Of a stretch of DNA of 64,000 nt, positions 53,467 to 62,516 are shown piece after piece (position 1 is the first letter of the stretch; each line of letters starts with the position of its first letter). The DNA comes from Serratia marcescens (lineage in GTDB: Bacteria; Pseudomonadota; Gammaproteobacteria; Enterobacterales; Enterobacteriaceae). Made by a program: the position numbers and the translations under genes. The notes beneath the pieces were generated by a model that was not told the origin of the DNA, ran no database searches, and saw nothing but the letters and a program-made list of their open reading frames with translations. Location: assembly GCA_015548865.1 (NCBI GenBank), contig JADMXW010000010.1:62001-126000 (forward strand), read 5' to 3'.

Positions 53467-54348
53467 TCAGGATGCGGTTATCAGATCTTTAATCAGTTTA
53501 ATCGTTGCCTGTTGTAGCATGGTATGTGGTCTGCGCGTGCTGGTGGCAAGGGAAAGGCGCGCGAACAGACCGGTTGCGCCAATACGCCTGAGTTGTAAGT
53601 CATTTGCCTGCGCAAAATTTATAATCGCCTTTCTTGGGAGTATTGCACTCCCCAAACCATGAGTAACCAGTTCGAGTATGGTGCCGACACCATCAACATC
53701 AACGGCATAGATGGGTTTGAGATTATGCGCGTTCATTGCTTCTTCCAGTAGGAGCCTAAAGGCATGCTGGCGACTGGGCATGACCAGAGGGATGGTAGCA
53801 AGTTCTTCCAATGTTACGGTGTCTTTCTCTGAAGGACGCTGGTACTCGATTAAAAACAGCTCTTCTTCATGAAACATAACCGTTTCAATATCCGGTGATG
53901 GTTGGCTATGGTAAAGCAACGCGATTTCGATTCTTGCTTTGATCAATAATTCCTGAATCTGGTTACTCAGCCCCTCTGTCACGGAAATAGTGGCCTCAGG
54001 CATCTGGGTGCGAAAAGCGGTGACCAGTGGCAACGTTAAAAAGCGCGCCAGCGTCGGGGGCAAACCCACAGCAATACTTTCGTGGCGAATACCGCGTAAG
54101 CGTTCTAATTCACCACGGGCGCGTGCTAATTGGTGTAGAATCCCTCTGGCATGTTCCAGAAGTATTTTTCCCCCTTCGGTGCAATAAACTCCGCGCCCAT
54201 TACGTACCAGTAAACTTTGGCTAAGCTCAACTTCAAGTTGGCGAATTTGACGACTCAGCGCCGGTTGGGCAATCCCCAGCGTAATAGACGCACGGGTAAA
54301 ACTTCCCAATTCAGCCACGCAAATAAAATACTCTAGTTGCTTAATATC
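53467..54348 (-). CDS. LysR-family transcriptional regulator
   Basis: 293 residues. HTH at 1-60 (MDIKQLEYFICVAELGSFTR, ASITLGIAQPALSRQIRQLE), effector domain of the CatR/NAC/TcuR-like class (SIAVGLPPTLARFLTLPLV near residue 92). Starting at ATG 54348 gives the usual LTTR N-terminus; 10 more codons are open upstream. It is one of two regulators placed between the two halves of the pyrone/oxalomesaconate cluster and is likely to regulate one of them. Confidence 0.9.
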   Translation of the reverse strand, partial: DIKQLEYFICVAELGSFTRASITLGIAQPALSRQIRQLEVELSQSLLVRNGRGVYCTEGGKILLEHARGILHQLARARGELERLRGIRHESIAVGLPPTLARFLTLPLVTAFRTQMPEATISVTEGLSNQIQELLIKARIEIALLYHSQPSPDIETVMFHEEELFLIEYQRPSEKDTVTLEELATIPLVMPSRQHAFRLLLEEAMNAHNLKPIYAVDVDGVGTILELVTHGLGSAILPRKAIINFAQANDLQLRRIGATGLFARLSLATSTRRPHTMLQQATIKLIKDLITAS

Positions 54349-54460
54349 CATAATGCGTCCAGATAATGCTTGAAGCAATCATGCGTTATTGTATCGAGCC
54401 GCGAGCAGCAGGTAAAAAATGGCTGGTCATAAATCTGATTCAGCGCACCTTCTTTTGTAT

Positions 54461-55681
54461 TTAATCCTGAACCTGCTGATGAATGAACGCGAGCAAAGCG
54501 ATGGTTGCGGGTGAAGGTAGATTACCCTGACGAAAAGTTAGACCGATATGTCGCTTTGTCTCAGGCAATTTCACGGGCAGTACACTAAGCATGCCGTTTT
54601 CAATTTCAAAACGCATCTGACTGGCTGAAACCGCTGCAACCCGATCCGAATTTAATAGCAATCCCCTTATCAGCGCGGAATCACCGGTTTCGACCACGGG
54701 TGTGGGTAATATTAACCCCATGATTGAAAATGCTTTGTCCAGCAAATAACGAGAGGGTGTGTTTGAACGCGGAAGTATCCATTCCGATTGTTCCAATTGC
54801 ATCACCGGATCATCTAACTCGAGCAGCGGATGATGGCTCCTCACCAGAATTAACATATCCTCCTCGAATAAGGGTTCAATGGCGAGATCTTTCAGATCAT
54901 CATTCTGGCGTAATGCACCGATGATAAAATCAGTATTACCCGCCCGCAACTCGGAAACCAGCGACTCATAGGGACTTTCATTGGTCATAATCGTGATGTT
55001 GGGATGTTGTGCCAGAAAGGCACTGATCGCCTTTGGCAATAGTTGCGAACGACTGAGCGGCAATGCGCCAATGCGTACTCTACCGGTCAAAATACCGCGT
55101 CGGGCAGCCAAATCTTGCCAAATATGTTCCAACTCATTTAGCGATCTGCTGATATTGGGATAAATCAATGCCGCCGCCGCCGTGGGTCGCATCCCTTCAG
55201 GAGTACGACGAAACAGTGGCAGTTCTGAGCCCTTCTCCAGCGTTTTCATGGCGGCGCTGATCGCCGGCTGGGTTACGCCCAAATGCGAGGCGACTATCTG
55301 AGTGTGGTTAGCATGATAGAGCTGCAAAAAAATCTGCAGCCGCCGGGTGTTAAACAACCATGCGGGTTCGGGGTGTTGCTGCCGAATTTTTACTCGCTCA
55401 TTTAGCTGCGCCAGCAAGGCTGGAATATCTTGCAGATCGCGAATGGCGCGCAATGCACGTGGCAAAATGCACTTACCATAATCAGTTAGCACCATGCCGC
55501 TGTAATGGCGTTCAAATAACGTGGCATCAAGCGTGATTTCTAACTCGCGAATGGCGCGGGTAATTGCTGACTGAGTACGAAATAAATCATTGGCAGCACG
55601 CGTAATGCTACCACAATGCGCTATCTGGCAAAAAAACCTTAATTGCATGATATTTATTGATTTAATTTTGACACTCCACAT
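54461..55681 (-). CDS. LysR-family regulator with two tandem HTH domains
   Basis: 406 residues, about 100 longer than a typical LTTR. The first HTH is at residues 12-72 (MQLRFFCQIAHCGSITRAAN and FRTQSAITRAIRELE), then a second complete LTTR HTH at 113-173 (RRLQIFLQLYHANHTQIVAS and LGVTQPAISAAMKTLEKG). The normal effector-binding domain starts near 200 (VRIGALPLSRSQLLPKAISAFL). It is divergent from galB and probably regulates the galBCD genes. Start could be ATG 55681 or ATG 55648 (MQLRFF); neither has a strong ribosome site. Confidence 0.85.
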   Translation of the reverse strand: MWSVKIKSINIMQLRFFCQIAHCGSITRAANDLFRTQSAITRAIRELEITLDATLFERHYSGMVLTDYGKCILPRALRAIRDLQDIPALLAQLNERVKIRQQHPEPAWLFNTRRLQIFLQLYHANHTQIVASHLGVTQPAISAAMKTLEKGSELPLFRRTPEGMRPTAAAALIYPNISRSLNELEHIWQDLAARRGILTGRVRIGALPLSRSQLLPKAISAFLAQHPNITIMTNESPYESLVSELRAGNTDFIIGALRQNDDLKDLAIEPLFEEDMLILVRSHHPLLELDDPVMQLEQSEWILPRSNTPSRYLLDKAFSIMGLILPTPVVETGDSALIRGLLLNSDRVAAVSASQMRFEIENGMLSVLPVKLPETKRHIGLTFRQGNLPSPATIALLAFIHQQVQD

Positions 55682-55817
55682 CAGAGATAGCGTTTTTTCT
55701 TTAGGGCTGATAAATGAGCAACATAAATAAAAATCATACCTAATGCAATGTTATGAATTACCTCCTGTTCCGCTGTTGCTGCCAAACTCGAAAAAAACAA
55801 CAACTGAGGAACTTACC

Positions 55818-56558
55818 ATGTCTATTCCGATGAACCCCAAAAGTGCCCTTGTCGTCAGTGCCCATTCCGCTGATTTTGTCTGGCGTGCCGGCGGCGCTAT
55901 TGCGTTACATACCCAACAGGGTTATCAGGTACATATTGTGTGCTTGTCATTCGGCGAACGCGGCGAATCCGCTAAGTTATGGCGTAAAGGCAATATGACC
56001 GAAGCCACCGTGAAAGCACATCGCCAGAAAGAAGCCCAAGCTGCGGCCGATATCCTGGGTGCCACTGTGGAATTCTTTGACATCGGCGATTATCCCCTTG
56101 GGGCGAATAAAGAGACATTATTTCGCCTGGCCGATGTTTATCGCCGCGTGCAGCCTCACTTTGTGTTGACCCATTCTATGCACGATCCCTACAACTATGA
56201 TCATCCCTTGGCGTCCAACCTGGCCCAAGAGGCGCGTATCATTGCGCAGGCAGAAGGGTATCGTCCGGGAGAAAAAGTGGTGGAAGCGCCACCGGTATAT
56301 TGTTTTGAACCGCATCAACCGGAACAGTGTAATTGGAAACCCGATGTGTTGTTGGATATCAGCGGCGTGTGGGAACAAAAATACCAGGCTATCCAGTGCA
56401 TGCAGGGACAGGAACATTTGTGGGAATACTATACACGCGTCGCGTTGCAACGCGGTGTGCAAGCGAAGCGTAATGTCGGTATCACCGCCTCGCGGGTGAT
56501 TTCACATGCGGAAGGATTCCAAAGTATCTTCCCACGAGTAACGGAGAATCTTGCATGA
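55818..56558 (+). CDS. galB: 4-oxalomesaconate hydratase (GalB, PIG-L/LmbE fold)
   Basis: 246 residues. LmbE-type metal fold: ALVVSAHSADFVWRAGGAIALH near residue 9 is the altered AHPDD zinc motif, with further ligands in LTHSMHDPYNYDHPLASNLA near 110. This matches GalB, which hydrates 4-oxalomesaconate to 4-carboxy-4-hydroxy-2-oxoadipate. The start is ATG 55818, behind GAGGA; the longer frame upstream lacks support. It overlaps galC by four bases, first gene of galBCD. Confidence 0.88.
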   Translation: MSIPMNPKSALVVSAHSADFVWRAGGAIALHTQQGYQVHIVCLSFGERGESAKLWRKGNMTEATVKAHRQKEAQAAADILGATVEFFDIGDYPLGANKETLFRLADVYRRVQPHFVLTHSMHDPYNYDHPLASNLAQEARIIAQAEGYRPGEKVVEAPPVYCFEPHQPEQCNWKPDVLLDISGVWEQKYQAIQCMQGQEHLWEYYTRVALQRGVQAKRNVGITASRVISHAEGFQSIFPRVTENLA

Positions 56559-57268
56559 GCCTGTTAAATAAAAAGGGAATTGCCATTCGACATATTCCGC
56601 GCACAGAAAACGCTGTGCTCGCCTCCTTTGCGGCGGCGGGGGTAGCAACCATTCACGAAGCACAACAACGCCATGGGCTGTTATGCCGTGAAATTCGTCC
56701 GATTCAACAGGGGGTCAGCCGGGCCGGTAACGCGGTTACCGTGCTGGTGACACCGGGAGATAACTGGATGTTTCACGTAGCGGTAGAGCTTTGTCAACCC
56801 GGCGATATCCTTCTTGTTGCGCCAACATCCCCCTGTGGTGATGGTTTTTTTGGTGATTTATTGGCGACGTCGTTGCAGGCACGAGGTGTCGTGGGATTGG
56901 TCGGCGATATTGGCATTCGTGATTCACAAACGCTGCGCGAGATGGGTTTTGCGGTTTGGTCGCGCTATATCCACGCACAAGGTACCGTAAAAGAGACGCT
57001 GGGATCGGTCAATGTGCCGGTAATTTGTGGTGGACAACTGGTCAACCCTGGCGATGTGGTTGTGGCTGATGATGACGGCGTAGTGATCGTACCCTATGGC
57101 GATAGCGAGACCGTACTGGCGCGAGCACAAAGCCGTCTGGCAAACGAAACGGCAAAGCGTGAACGTTTGCACAACGGTGAACTGGGCCTCGATATTTACA
57201 ATATGCGGCCGCTATTGGCGGCGAAAGGTCTGCGCTATTTCGATTCGTCTGACCAGGCGGAGGAGTAA
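56555..57268 (+). CDS. galC: 4-carboxy-4-hydroxy-2-oxoadipate aldolase (GalC/LigK-like)
   Basis: 237 residues, class II pyruvate aldolase of the RraA-like fold. Conserved blocks: SFAAAGVATIHEAQQRHGL near residue 26, GDILLVAPTSPCGDGFFGDLLATS near 84, GLVGDIGIRDSQTLREMGF near 116 and VVVADDDGVVIVP near 170. It splits 4-carboxy-4-hydroxy-2-oxoadipate to pyruvate and oxaloacetate (and decarboxylates oxaloacetate). Translationally coupled to galB (ATGA). Confidence 0.9.
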   Translation: MSLLNKKGIAIRHIPRTENAVLASFAAAGVATIHEAQQRHGLLCREIRPIQQGVSRAGNAVTVLVTPGDNWMFHVAVELCQPGDILLVAPTSPCGDGFFGDLLATSLQARGVVGLVGDIGIRDSQTLREMGFAVWSRYIHAQGTVKETLGSVNVPVICGGQLVNPGDVVVADDDGVVIVPYGDSETVLARAQSRLANETAKRERLHNGELGLDIYNMRPLLAAKGLRYFDSSDQAEE

Positions 57269-57269
57269 T

Positions 57270-58361
57270 ATGTCTCAACGTGGCATTCCTTGTTTGTTGA
57301 TGCGCGGTGGAACATCAAAAGCAGCCTGCTTTAATGCTCATGATCTGCCTGAGGATCCCGTTCAACGCAATGCTGTCCTGTTGGCGGTGATGGGATCGCC
57401 CGATGTACGGCAGATTGATGGTATTGGTGGCGCTGATCCGCTGACCAGCAAAGTGGCTATTATTCGACCTTCAGTCCGTCCCAATGCGGATGTTGATTAC
57501 CTGTTTGCACAAGTCAACGTAGAGAAAGCCAGTGTCGATTACGGCCAGAATTGCGGCAATATTTTGGCTGCCGTGGGACCCTTTGCCCTTGAGCAAGGTT
57601 TGGTGAAGGTCTCGGCACCGATCACGCAAGTACGGATTTTTATGGAGAATACCGGGCAGTTGGCGATTGCCGATATTCCTTGCGATGCGTTCGGGGTGGA
57701 ATATCAAGGAGACACCCGCATTGATGGCGTGCCGGGTATGGCAAGTCGAATCGTGCTTAATTTTCTTGATGTGGCCGGCTCCAGTTGCGGTGCACTATTA
57801 CCAACAGGCAATGCGGTTGATCAGATTGACGGCATTAATGTTACCTGTATTGATAATGGCATGCCGGTGATCTTGCTACGAGCGCGCGACCTTAATCGTT
57901 CAGGTTACGAATCGCGTGAAGCATTGGATAACGATAGTGAACTTAAGCAACGGCTGGAGTCAATACGCCTGCAAGCCGGACCGCGCATGAATCTGGGCGA
58001 TGTCGCACAACGCACGGTGCCTAAAATGACACTGATTGCTGAGCCGCGTAACGGCGGCGCCATTTCCAGCCGTACGTTTATCCCACACCGCTGTCACGCG
58101 TCAATCGGCGTGTTTGGTGCGGTAAGCGTGGCAAGCGCCTGTCTGATCCCAGGGTCAGTGGCAGCAGGGATATCCGATGTCGCCAACAGCGCTGACCGGC
58201 AGCAAACCCTCAGTGTTGAGCATCCTACGGGAGAGTTCAGTGTGGTGTTGCGGCGTGACGACAAGGGGGAATTGGCGGGATGTGGTTTGGTGCGCACCGC
58301 CAGATTACTTTTTTCGGGCAAGGTGTTTATTCCAGCCAATGTATGGCCAGGCAAGGAGTAA
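57270..58361 (+). CDS. galD: 4-oxalomesaconate tautomerase (GalD, PrpF family)
   Basis: 363 residues. PrpF family: N-terminal GIPCLLMRGGTSKAACFN near residue 5, DGIGGADPLTSKVAIIRPS near 50, DYGQNCGNILAAVGPFALE near 90 (catalytic Cys/Lys region), then GALLPTGNAVDQIDG near 174. GalD interconverts keto and enol forms of 4-oxalomesaconate for hydration by GalB. The start is ATG 57270, one base after the galC stop, preceded by GGAGG; the longer frame overlapping galC is not the gene. Confidence 0.9.
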   Translation: MSQRGIPCLLMRGGTSKAACFNAHDLPEDPVQRNAVLLAVMGSPDVRQIDGIGGADPLTSKVAIIRPSVRPNADVDYLFAQVNVEKASVDYGQNCGNILAAVGPFALEQGLVKVSAPITQVRIFMENTGQLAIADIPCDAFGVEYQGDTRIDGVPGMASRIVLNFLDVAGSSCGALLPTGNAVDQIDGINVTCIDNGMPVILLRARDLNRSGYESREALDNDSELKQRLESIRLQAGPRMNLGDVAQRTVPKMTLIAEPRNGGAISSRTFIPHRCHASIGVFGAVSVASACLIPGSVAAGISDVANSADRQQTLSVEHPTGEFSVVLRRDDKGELAGCGLVRTARLLFSGKVFIPANVWPGKE

Positions 58362-58363
58362 AC

Positions 58364-59245
58364 ATGGCGACTAAGCTCACCTTTATTGGTTTTGGCGAAG
58401 CAGGTGGCATTCTGGCGAGTGACTTGGCACAGGATCATCAGGTTACTATCTGGGATTGCAAACTTGAGGGTAAAGATCGTGTGGCAATGCTGGACAAGGC
58501 GCGTCAGGCTGGCGTGCGGGCAGCCTCCTCGCTGGCGGAGGCATTGCAAGATTCAGCGCTGGTTTTCTCTACCGTGACGGCGGGGGCTGCGCTGGATGTC
58601 GCACGACAAAGTGCGGAGCTACTGGATGAAGGTCAGCTTTTTCTTGATCTCAACTCTGTAGCCCCCGAAACTAAACGACAGGCATCCAGCACCTTTCTAC
58701 CGGGAGCTTATGTCGACGTGGCCGTGATGGCCCCTGTGCCGCCAGCGCGTCTCAAAACCCCTTTGCTTATTGGTGGCCCTCAGGCGCATCAGACAACCGC
58801 CATGCTGTGCAGGTTGGGCTTTAACGCGCAGTGGGGCGATGAGCAGGTAGGCAAAGTGTCCGCCATTAAAATGTGTCGCAGCGTACTCATTAAAGGGCTG
58901 GAGGCGCTCACAGCCGAATGTCTGTTTGCCGCTCGACAATATAATGTTGAGCAAGATGTACTCGCATCACTTCATGCCAGCTTTCCCAGCCTAGGATGGC
59001 TGGATGAATTTCCTGGTTATTTGATTAGCCGCGTGGCGCAACATGGTATTCGTCGCAGCGAGGAGATGGAAGAAGTGGTCAAAACCTTGCGAGACGTGGG
59101 AAGCCAAGCGCATATGAGCCAGTCAACGGTGCAGGCTCAACGCTATCTGCCGCAGCAAATGGCTGAACGAGGCTTGTTTTATCACCCTGAGGATACATTT
59201 GACTGGCAGAAATTAGCTGACGAATTAACCGCAGGTTCAGTTTAA
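58364..59245 (+). CDS. DUF1932 NAD(P)-binding dehydrogenase
   Basis: 293 residues. N-terminal Rossmann domain of the 6-phosphogluconate/beta-hydroxyacid dehydrogenase type (LTFIGFGEAGGILASDLAQ near residue 5; LFLDLNSVAPETKRQAS near 89; VAVMAPVPPARLKTPLLIGG near 114). It continues into a DUF1932 C-terminal domain (VSAIKMCRSVLIKGLEALTAE near 166). Members are NAD(P)-dependent hydroxyacid or phosphogluconate-type dehydrogenases with undefined substrates. In this cluster it may reduce an oxo- or hydroxy-acid intermediate. Follows galD by two bases with AAGGAG overlapping the galD end. Confidence 0.85.
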   Translation: MATKLTFIGFGEAGGILASDLAQDHQVTIWDCKLEGKDRVAMLDKARQAGVRAASSLAEALQDSALVFSTVTAGAALDVARQSAELLDEGQLFLDLNSVAPETKRQASSTFLPGAYVDVAVMAPVPPARLKTPLLIGGPQAHQTTAMLCRLGFNAQWGDEQVGKVSAIKMCRSVLIKGLEALTAECLFAARQYNVEQDVLASLHASFPSLGWLDEFPGYLISRVAQHGIRRSEEMEEVVKTLRDVGSQAHMSQSTVQAQRYLPQQMAERGLFYHPEDTFDWQKLADELTAGSV

Positions 59246-59250
59246 TTTCT

Positions 59251-59282
59251 CGTGCACCGTCGATCAGCACGGTGCATTTCTC
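59251..59282 (+). terminator. Rho-independent-like terminator after the gal operon
   Basis: TGCACCGT and ACGGTGCA pair around an eight-base loop, followed by TTTCTC. Lies directly after the DUF1932 gene stop and before the convergent fimbrial gene. Confidence 0.7.
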
Positions 59283-59324
59283 AATCTTCCAGCCCCACGT
59301 ACTTTTGCGCCTACGTCAAAGCCA

Positions 59325-59861
59325 TTACTGATATTGCAAAGAATAGACAACGTAACTCGTTACTGTTCCCGGCGTCGTTGCCTGTTCCGCAAAGTAACGT
59401 ACGGTGTATTTCAAGGTGGCGCTGCCTGTTGATATATCTTCATATAAATTGCTGAGGAACTGATTCTGATTACCCACTTCAATCAACCTTGTAGGGGGAG
59501 CGCCGACAAGCAGTTGCAGGCTGACGTTAGAGGCCGTGCCAAGGTTTTTCAAACGACCTGTTAGGGTATTCACCGTGGGGCCCGGTTTAAAGAATGCAGA
59601 TGCACTGGTTAATACGCCAGAACAATTATTGAGCACCATGGTAAACCCCGTTTCACCAGCAATATCATAGGTAGCTGCCAACTGGTTTGTATTAACGGTA
59701 GGCAACGTCACGGTGGCATCGGCTGCTTGATCGTCGACGATAGCATCACAGGTGTTAGCACTGAGTTTACCGTTAAACGTAATATTGCCGGTTGAAGTAG
59801 CATTTGCTAAACCAGAAAGTAAAATAACGCTAACAATAATAGGCAGAACGAGTTTATTCAT
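59325..59861 (-). CDS. Type 1 fimbrial major subunit-like protein
   Basis: 178 residues. Signal peptide MNKLVLPIIVSVILLSGLANA, then a FimA-type fold: ITFNGKLSANTCDAIVDDQA near residue 27 (first Cys of the disulfide), VLNNCSGVLTSASAFFKPG near 75 (second Cys) and a C-terminal YFAEQATTPGTVTSYVVYSLQYQ-type beta strand ending in aromatic residues, which completes the donor strand. It would be assembled by a chaperone-usher system, but no usher or chaperone gene lies in the window. The chaperone genes may be elsewhere or this may be an orphan. Confidence 0.82.
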   Translation of the reverse strand: MNKLVLPIIVSVILLSGLANATSTGNITFNGKLSANTCDAIVDDQAADATVTLPTVNTNQLAATYDIAGETGFTMVLNNCSGVLTSASAFFKPGPTVNTLTGRLKNLGTASNVSLQLLVGAPPTRLIEVGNQNQFLSNLYEDISTGSATLKYTVRYFAEQATTPGTVTSYVVYSLQYQ

Positions 59862-61150
59862 TTACACATACCATGCTTAATTTTAATAAATGACACCGGT
59901 GTTTAATTACTACCTTTGTGCTAATGTCATAATTTCTTATTAAATCGAATTGTTTTCTCAAGAAAAAATGGAGAATCACTATGAATTTATTGGTTTTTTT
60001 ATAAATTACTTAAGATGTCGTACTATTATAAAAAAATCAGAAATTTTATTTATGAGATGCAATATAAATCTCGAGGTGTATAATTGGAAAGAAAGAAATT
60101 TTTATCAGAGATGAGTTTATATTATATGTATTTATATAAAAATAGACATCTTTTCGTATTTAAAATAAATTTACATCAGACAGTAGCAAGGAATTTGCGG
60201 CGTTATTGATGAAATTTAACGTTAATAAAAAGGGAAATTCCAGATGACATTGATCCTGCCCACCCTGTTCCGTGTGAACAATGACATTGACCAGTCGATG
60301 ACTGCATCGGATCGCAGGCCAATCACCACAGCAAGGTTGAGCCCGCCTCATAGTAGGCAAACCAGAACTGTTGATGCGGACATGTCTGACGATGACGTAG
60401 GCACCAGTCGTGAAGCTGTGATTCATACAAACGCCCCGAGTGACTTTTACATCGGTGAGCGGCATAACATTTTCATATTGAAGTGGCTACATACGCTGAC
60501 TGTTGGTAAAGGCTATCGAGCACATGGACAGGTTTAATGATATCGCGTGTGATTATAACTGTAGGCATCAGCATAGTGCTTGTGGTGGCCTTCGCCTGGA
60601 ACAGTTTGAAAATCAGCATCTCGCTCAGGGACATGCCCATTTTGTATGGGTAAGTTCATCTGAGTCTTCATCGAAAAACACATGTTCTACTTATTGGATG
60701 TATCACAAAATAAAGTATGTCTTTTGGAGATAAATCTGGTTGAAAATAATATCACGCGACGCGTTGTATGATGAAAACGGTTACAGAATAAGGATTCATT
60801 GATGAGTAGCTATGATTTATTTTATCTTAAATATCAATTAGATATAACCATTTTTTAATTTGGGGAAAAATTATAAAAAATAAGTCATAACTAGATCTAC
60901 ACTTATAACGAATTGGTATTTAATATTTTAACGTTTTTTCGTTAGAAAGAAATTTAGTGCATATACTTAATGTGTATCTATGGTAGACATGGCTATTAAA
61001 CGGCTATTTCACCATGCAATAGCTAAATAAATCATTAATGGATGTAATGTATACTTTGTATCCGCACTTTAGAACATTGCCTAATTTACTACATGGTTGT
61101 GTTTGAACTCTGTGATCATATCGGTATGCGTGCATATTATTTTGTAAATA
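59862..61150. other. Long AT-rich intergenic region before the cellulose operon
   Basis: About 1.3 kb, mostly AT-rich with no well-supported gene. Frames at 60160-60465 (minus) and 60244-60537 (plus) overlap each other and have no family resemblance. A 38-codon frame at 60537-60653, described separately, is the best candidate. It must include the promoter of bcsO and of the fimbrial subunit. Confidence 0.4.
60537..60653 (+). CDS. Possible 38-residue membrane peptide
   Basis: MISRVIITVGISIVLVVAFA and 18 further residues: one hydrophobic membrane-spanning segment with a short charged tail. Its ATG overlaps the stop of the frame at 60244-60537 (TAATG), which would allow translational coupling if that frame were real. 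No homologue recognised; supported only by hydrophobic pattern and start placement. Confidence 0.25.
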   Translation: MISRVIITVGISIVLVVAFAWNSLKISISLRDMPILYG

Positions 61151-61162
61151 ATGAGTATAACT

Positions 61163-61705
61163 ATGAGCCATTATGATGATTTGCAGAGGTTTAGGGATAA
61201 GACTCATAATCAGCAGCATGATTTCAAAGACTTTTCAGCGCAAAACGTAGCACTTTATCAGGGGGATTGGGCACTCATCAAGCAGCTTTCATCCTTCTCT
61301 GATGACAGTCAATTGACCATGGGTAAACCTATTTCATCACCGTACCAGGTCAATCCTGCACTTTTTGCCCATAGTGAAAGTGCACCTGTTATTAATGCAG
61401 AAACCGAAAGTAAAAGTGATGTGGCTCCGGTCGCCCCTATTGCTCCGGCTTCCATTCTGCGAGACGTTTCTCAGTCGTTTTCATCTGTATCGGTTCAAAC
61501 CGTTATGCCGGTGGATCGCAGCGATTCCCCATTGCCTGCGTCTGAATTTTCTGAACCCATAACACCAACTGAACCGGCTATTCCCCCAGTTGCACCGACT
61601 AACTATCAGAGACTATTTGCCCCTAAAACAGCAGAAGTGAAAACCAGTGTTGAAAAAAATCAACCGTTACAATCTTTACTAGAAAGGATCGCTTCATGCC
61701 GTTGA
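61163..61705 (+). CDS. bcsO: Cellulose biosynthesis protein BcsO
   Basis: 180 residues. The N-terminus (SHYDDLQRFRDKTHNQQHDF then NVALYQGDWALIKQLS) is the BcsO signature. The middle is Ser/Pro/Ala-rich and low complexity (APVAPIAPAS, TPTEPAIPPVAPTNYQRLF). The C-terminus ends LQSLLERIASCR. BcsO is a type I bcs accessory protein, proposed to help localise the synthase. Its start is uncertain: ATG 61163 is preferred, ATG 61151 possible. It overlaps bcsQ by ten bases. Confidence 0.82.
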   Translation: MSHYDDLQRFRDKTHNQQHDFKDFSAQNVALYQGDWALIKQLSSFSDDSQLTMGKPISSPYQVNPALFAHSESAPVINAETESKSDVAPVAPIAPASILRDVSQSFSSVSVQTVMPVDRSDSPLPASEFSEPITPTEPAIPPVAPTNYQRLFAPKTAEVKTSVEKNQPLQSLLERIASCR

Positions 61706-62499
61706 TCTGTGTTTGTTCGCCGAAGGGGGGTGTTGGGAAAACGACGCTGACGGCAAACCTGGCTTATGCACTTGCTCGATCAGGTAGCAAAGTTTTGGCG
61801 TTAGACTTTGACATACAAAATTCATTGCGCCTGCATTTTGGTGTACCCCTGTCCGATGGCCGCGGTTATGTTGCCAAAGCCGCGGAATCGTCCGACTGGA
61901 GTCAGTTTATCCTGACCACGGGCGGTAATCTTTTCGTTTTACCCTATGGTGATGCGAGCGAAGAACAGCGGCAGTTATTTGAAGAGAATCTGGCCCACGA
62001 TGAGCACTTTCTCATTCGTGGACTTAATACCTTATTAAATCACCCTGGTTTAATCATTGTTGCGGATTTTCCGCCTGGTCCGTCTGCTGCGTTGAAGGCC
62101 ATGTCGCGCTTGGCTGATCTTCATTTGATCACACTGCTGGCAGACACAGCTTCCCTTTCTCTGTTGCCGTACATTGAAAGTAACCGATTGACCGGTGATG
62201 TATTGAATAAAAAAATGGGCCATTTCTTTGTGCTTAATCAGAGTGACAGCCGTCGGCAGATTAGTCGTGATGTCACGGCATTTATGGAGCAGAAACTCGG
62301 TAATCAACTTTTGGGTATTATTCATCGCGATGAAAGTGTCCAGGAGTCGAACGCCTCACAGCAATCTATTTTTGATTTCAGTCCTGCGTCTGCAGCGGCA
62401 TTTGATATCGAACTTATTGCTAGACGGGTTGCAGGTATTTTAGGTGTAAAAATTGGGGACGGTACGGTTCACAGTAAATCGAAAATATCGGGTTTCTAA
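61696..62499 (+). CDS. bcsQ: Cellulose biosynthesis ParA/MinD-like ATPase BcsQ
   Basis: 267 residues. Deviant Walker A near residue 8: CSPKGGVGKTTLTANLAYAL, then LALDFDIQNSLRLHFGVPLSDG (switch I region), FVLPYGDASEEQRQLFEE and VADFPPGPSAALKAMSRL. BcsQ positions the cellulose synthase at the cell pole. The bcsO gene overlaps it and bcsA follows 17 bases later, so the three are an operon. Confidence 0.9.
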   Translation: MPLICVCSPKGGVGKTTLTANLAYALARSGSKVLALDFDIQNSLRLHFGVPLSDGRGYVAKAAESSDWSQFILTTGGNLFVLPYGDASEEQRQLFEENLAHDEHFLIRGLNTLLNHPGLIIVADFPPGPSAALKAMSRLADLHLITLLADTASLSLLPYIESNRLTGDVLNKKMGHFFVLNQSDSRRQISRDVTAFMEQKLGNQLLGIIHRDESVQESNASQQSIFDFSPASAAAFDIELIARRVAGILGVKIGDGTVHSKSKISGF

Positions 62500-62516
62500 T
62501 TCGCTCAGGGCAACCT

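Noticed and set aside
60244..60537. 97-codon plus-strand frame and the overlapping minus-strand frame at 60160-60465
   Set aside because: They overlap each other, have no family resemblance and irregular composition; neither can be supported as a gene.
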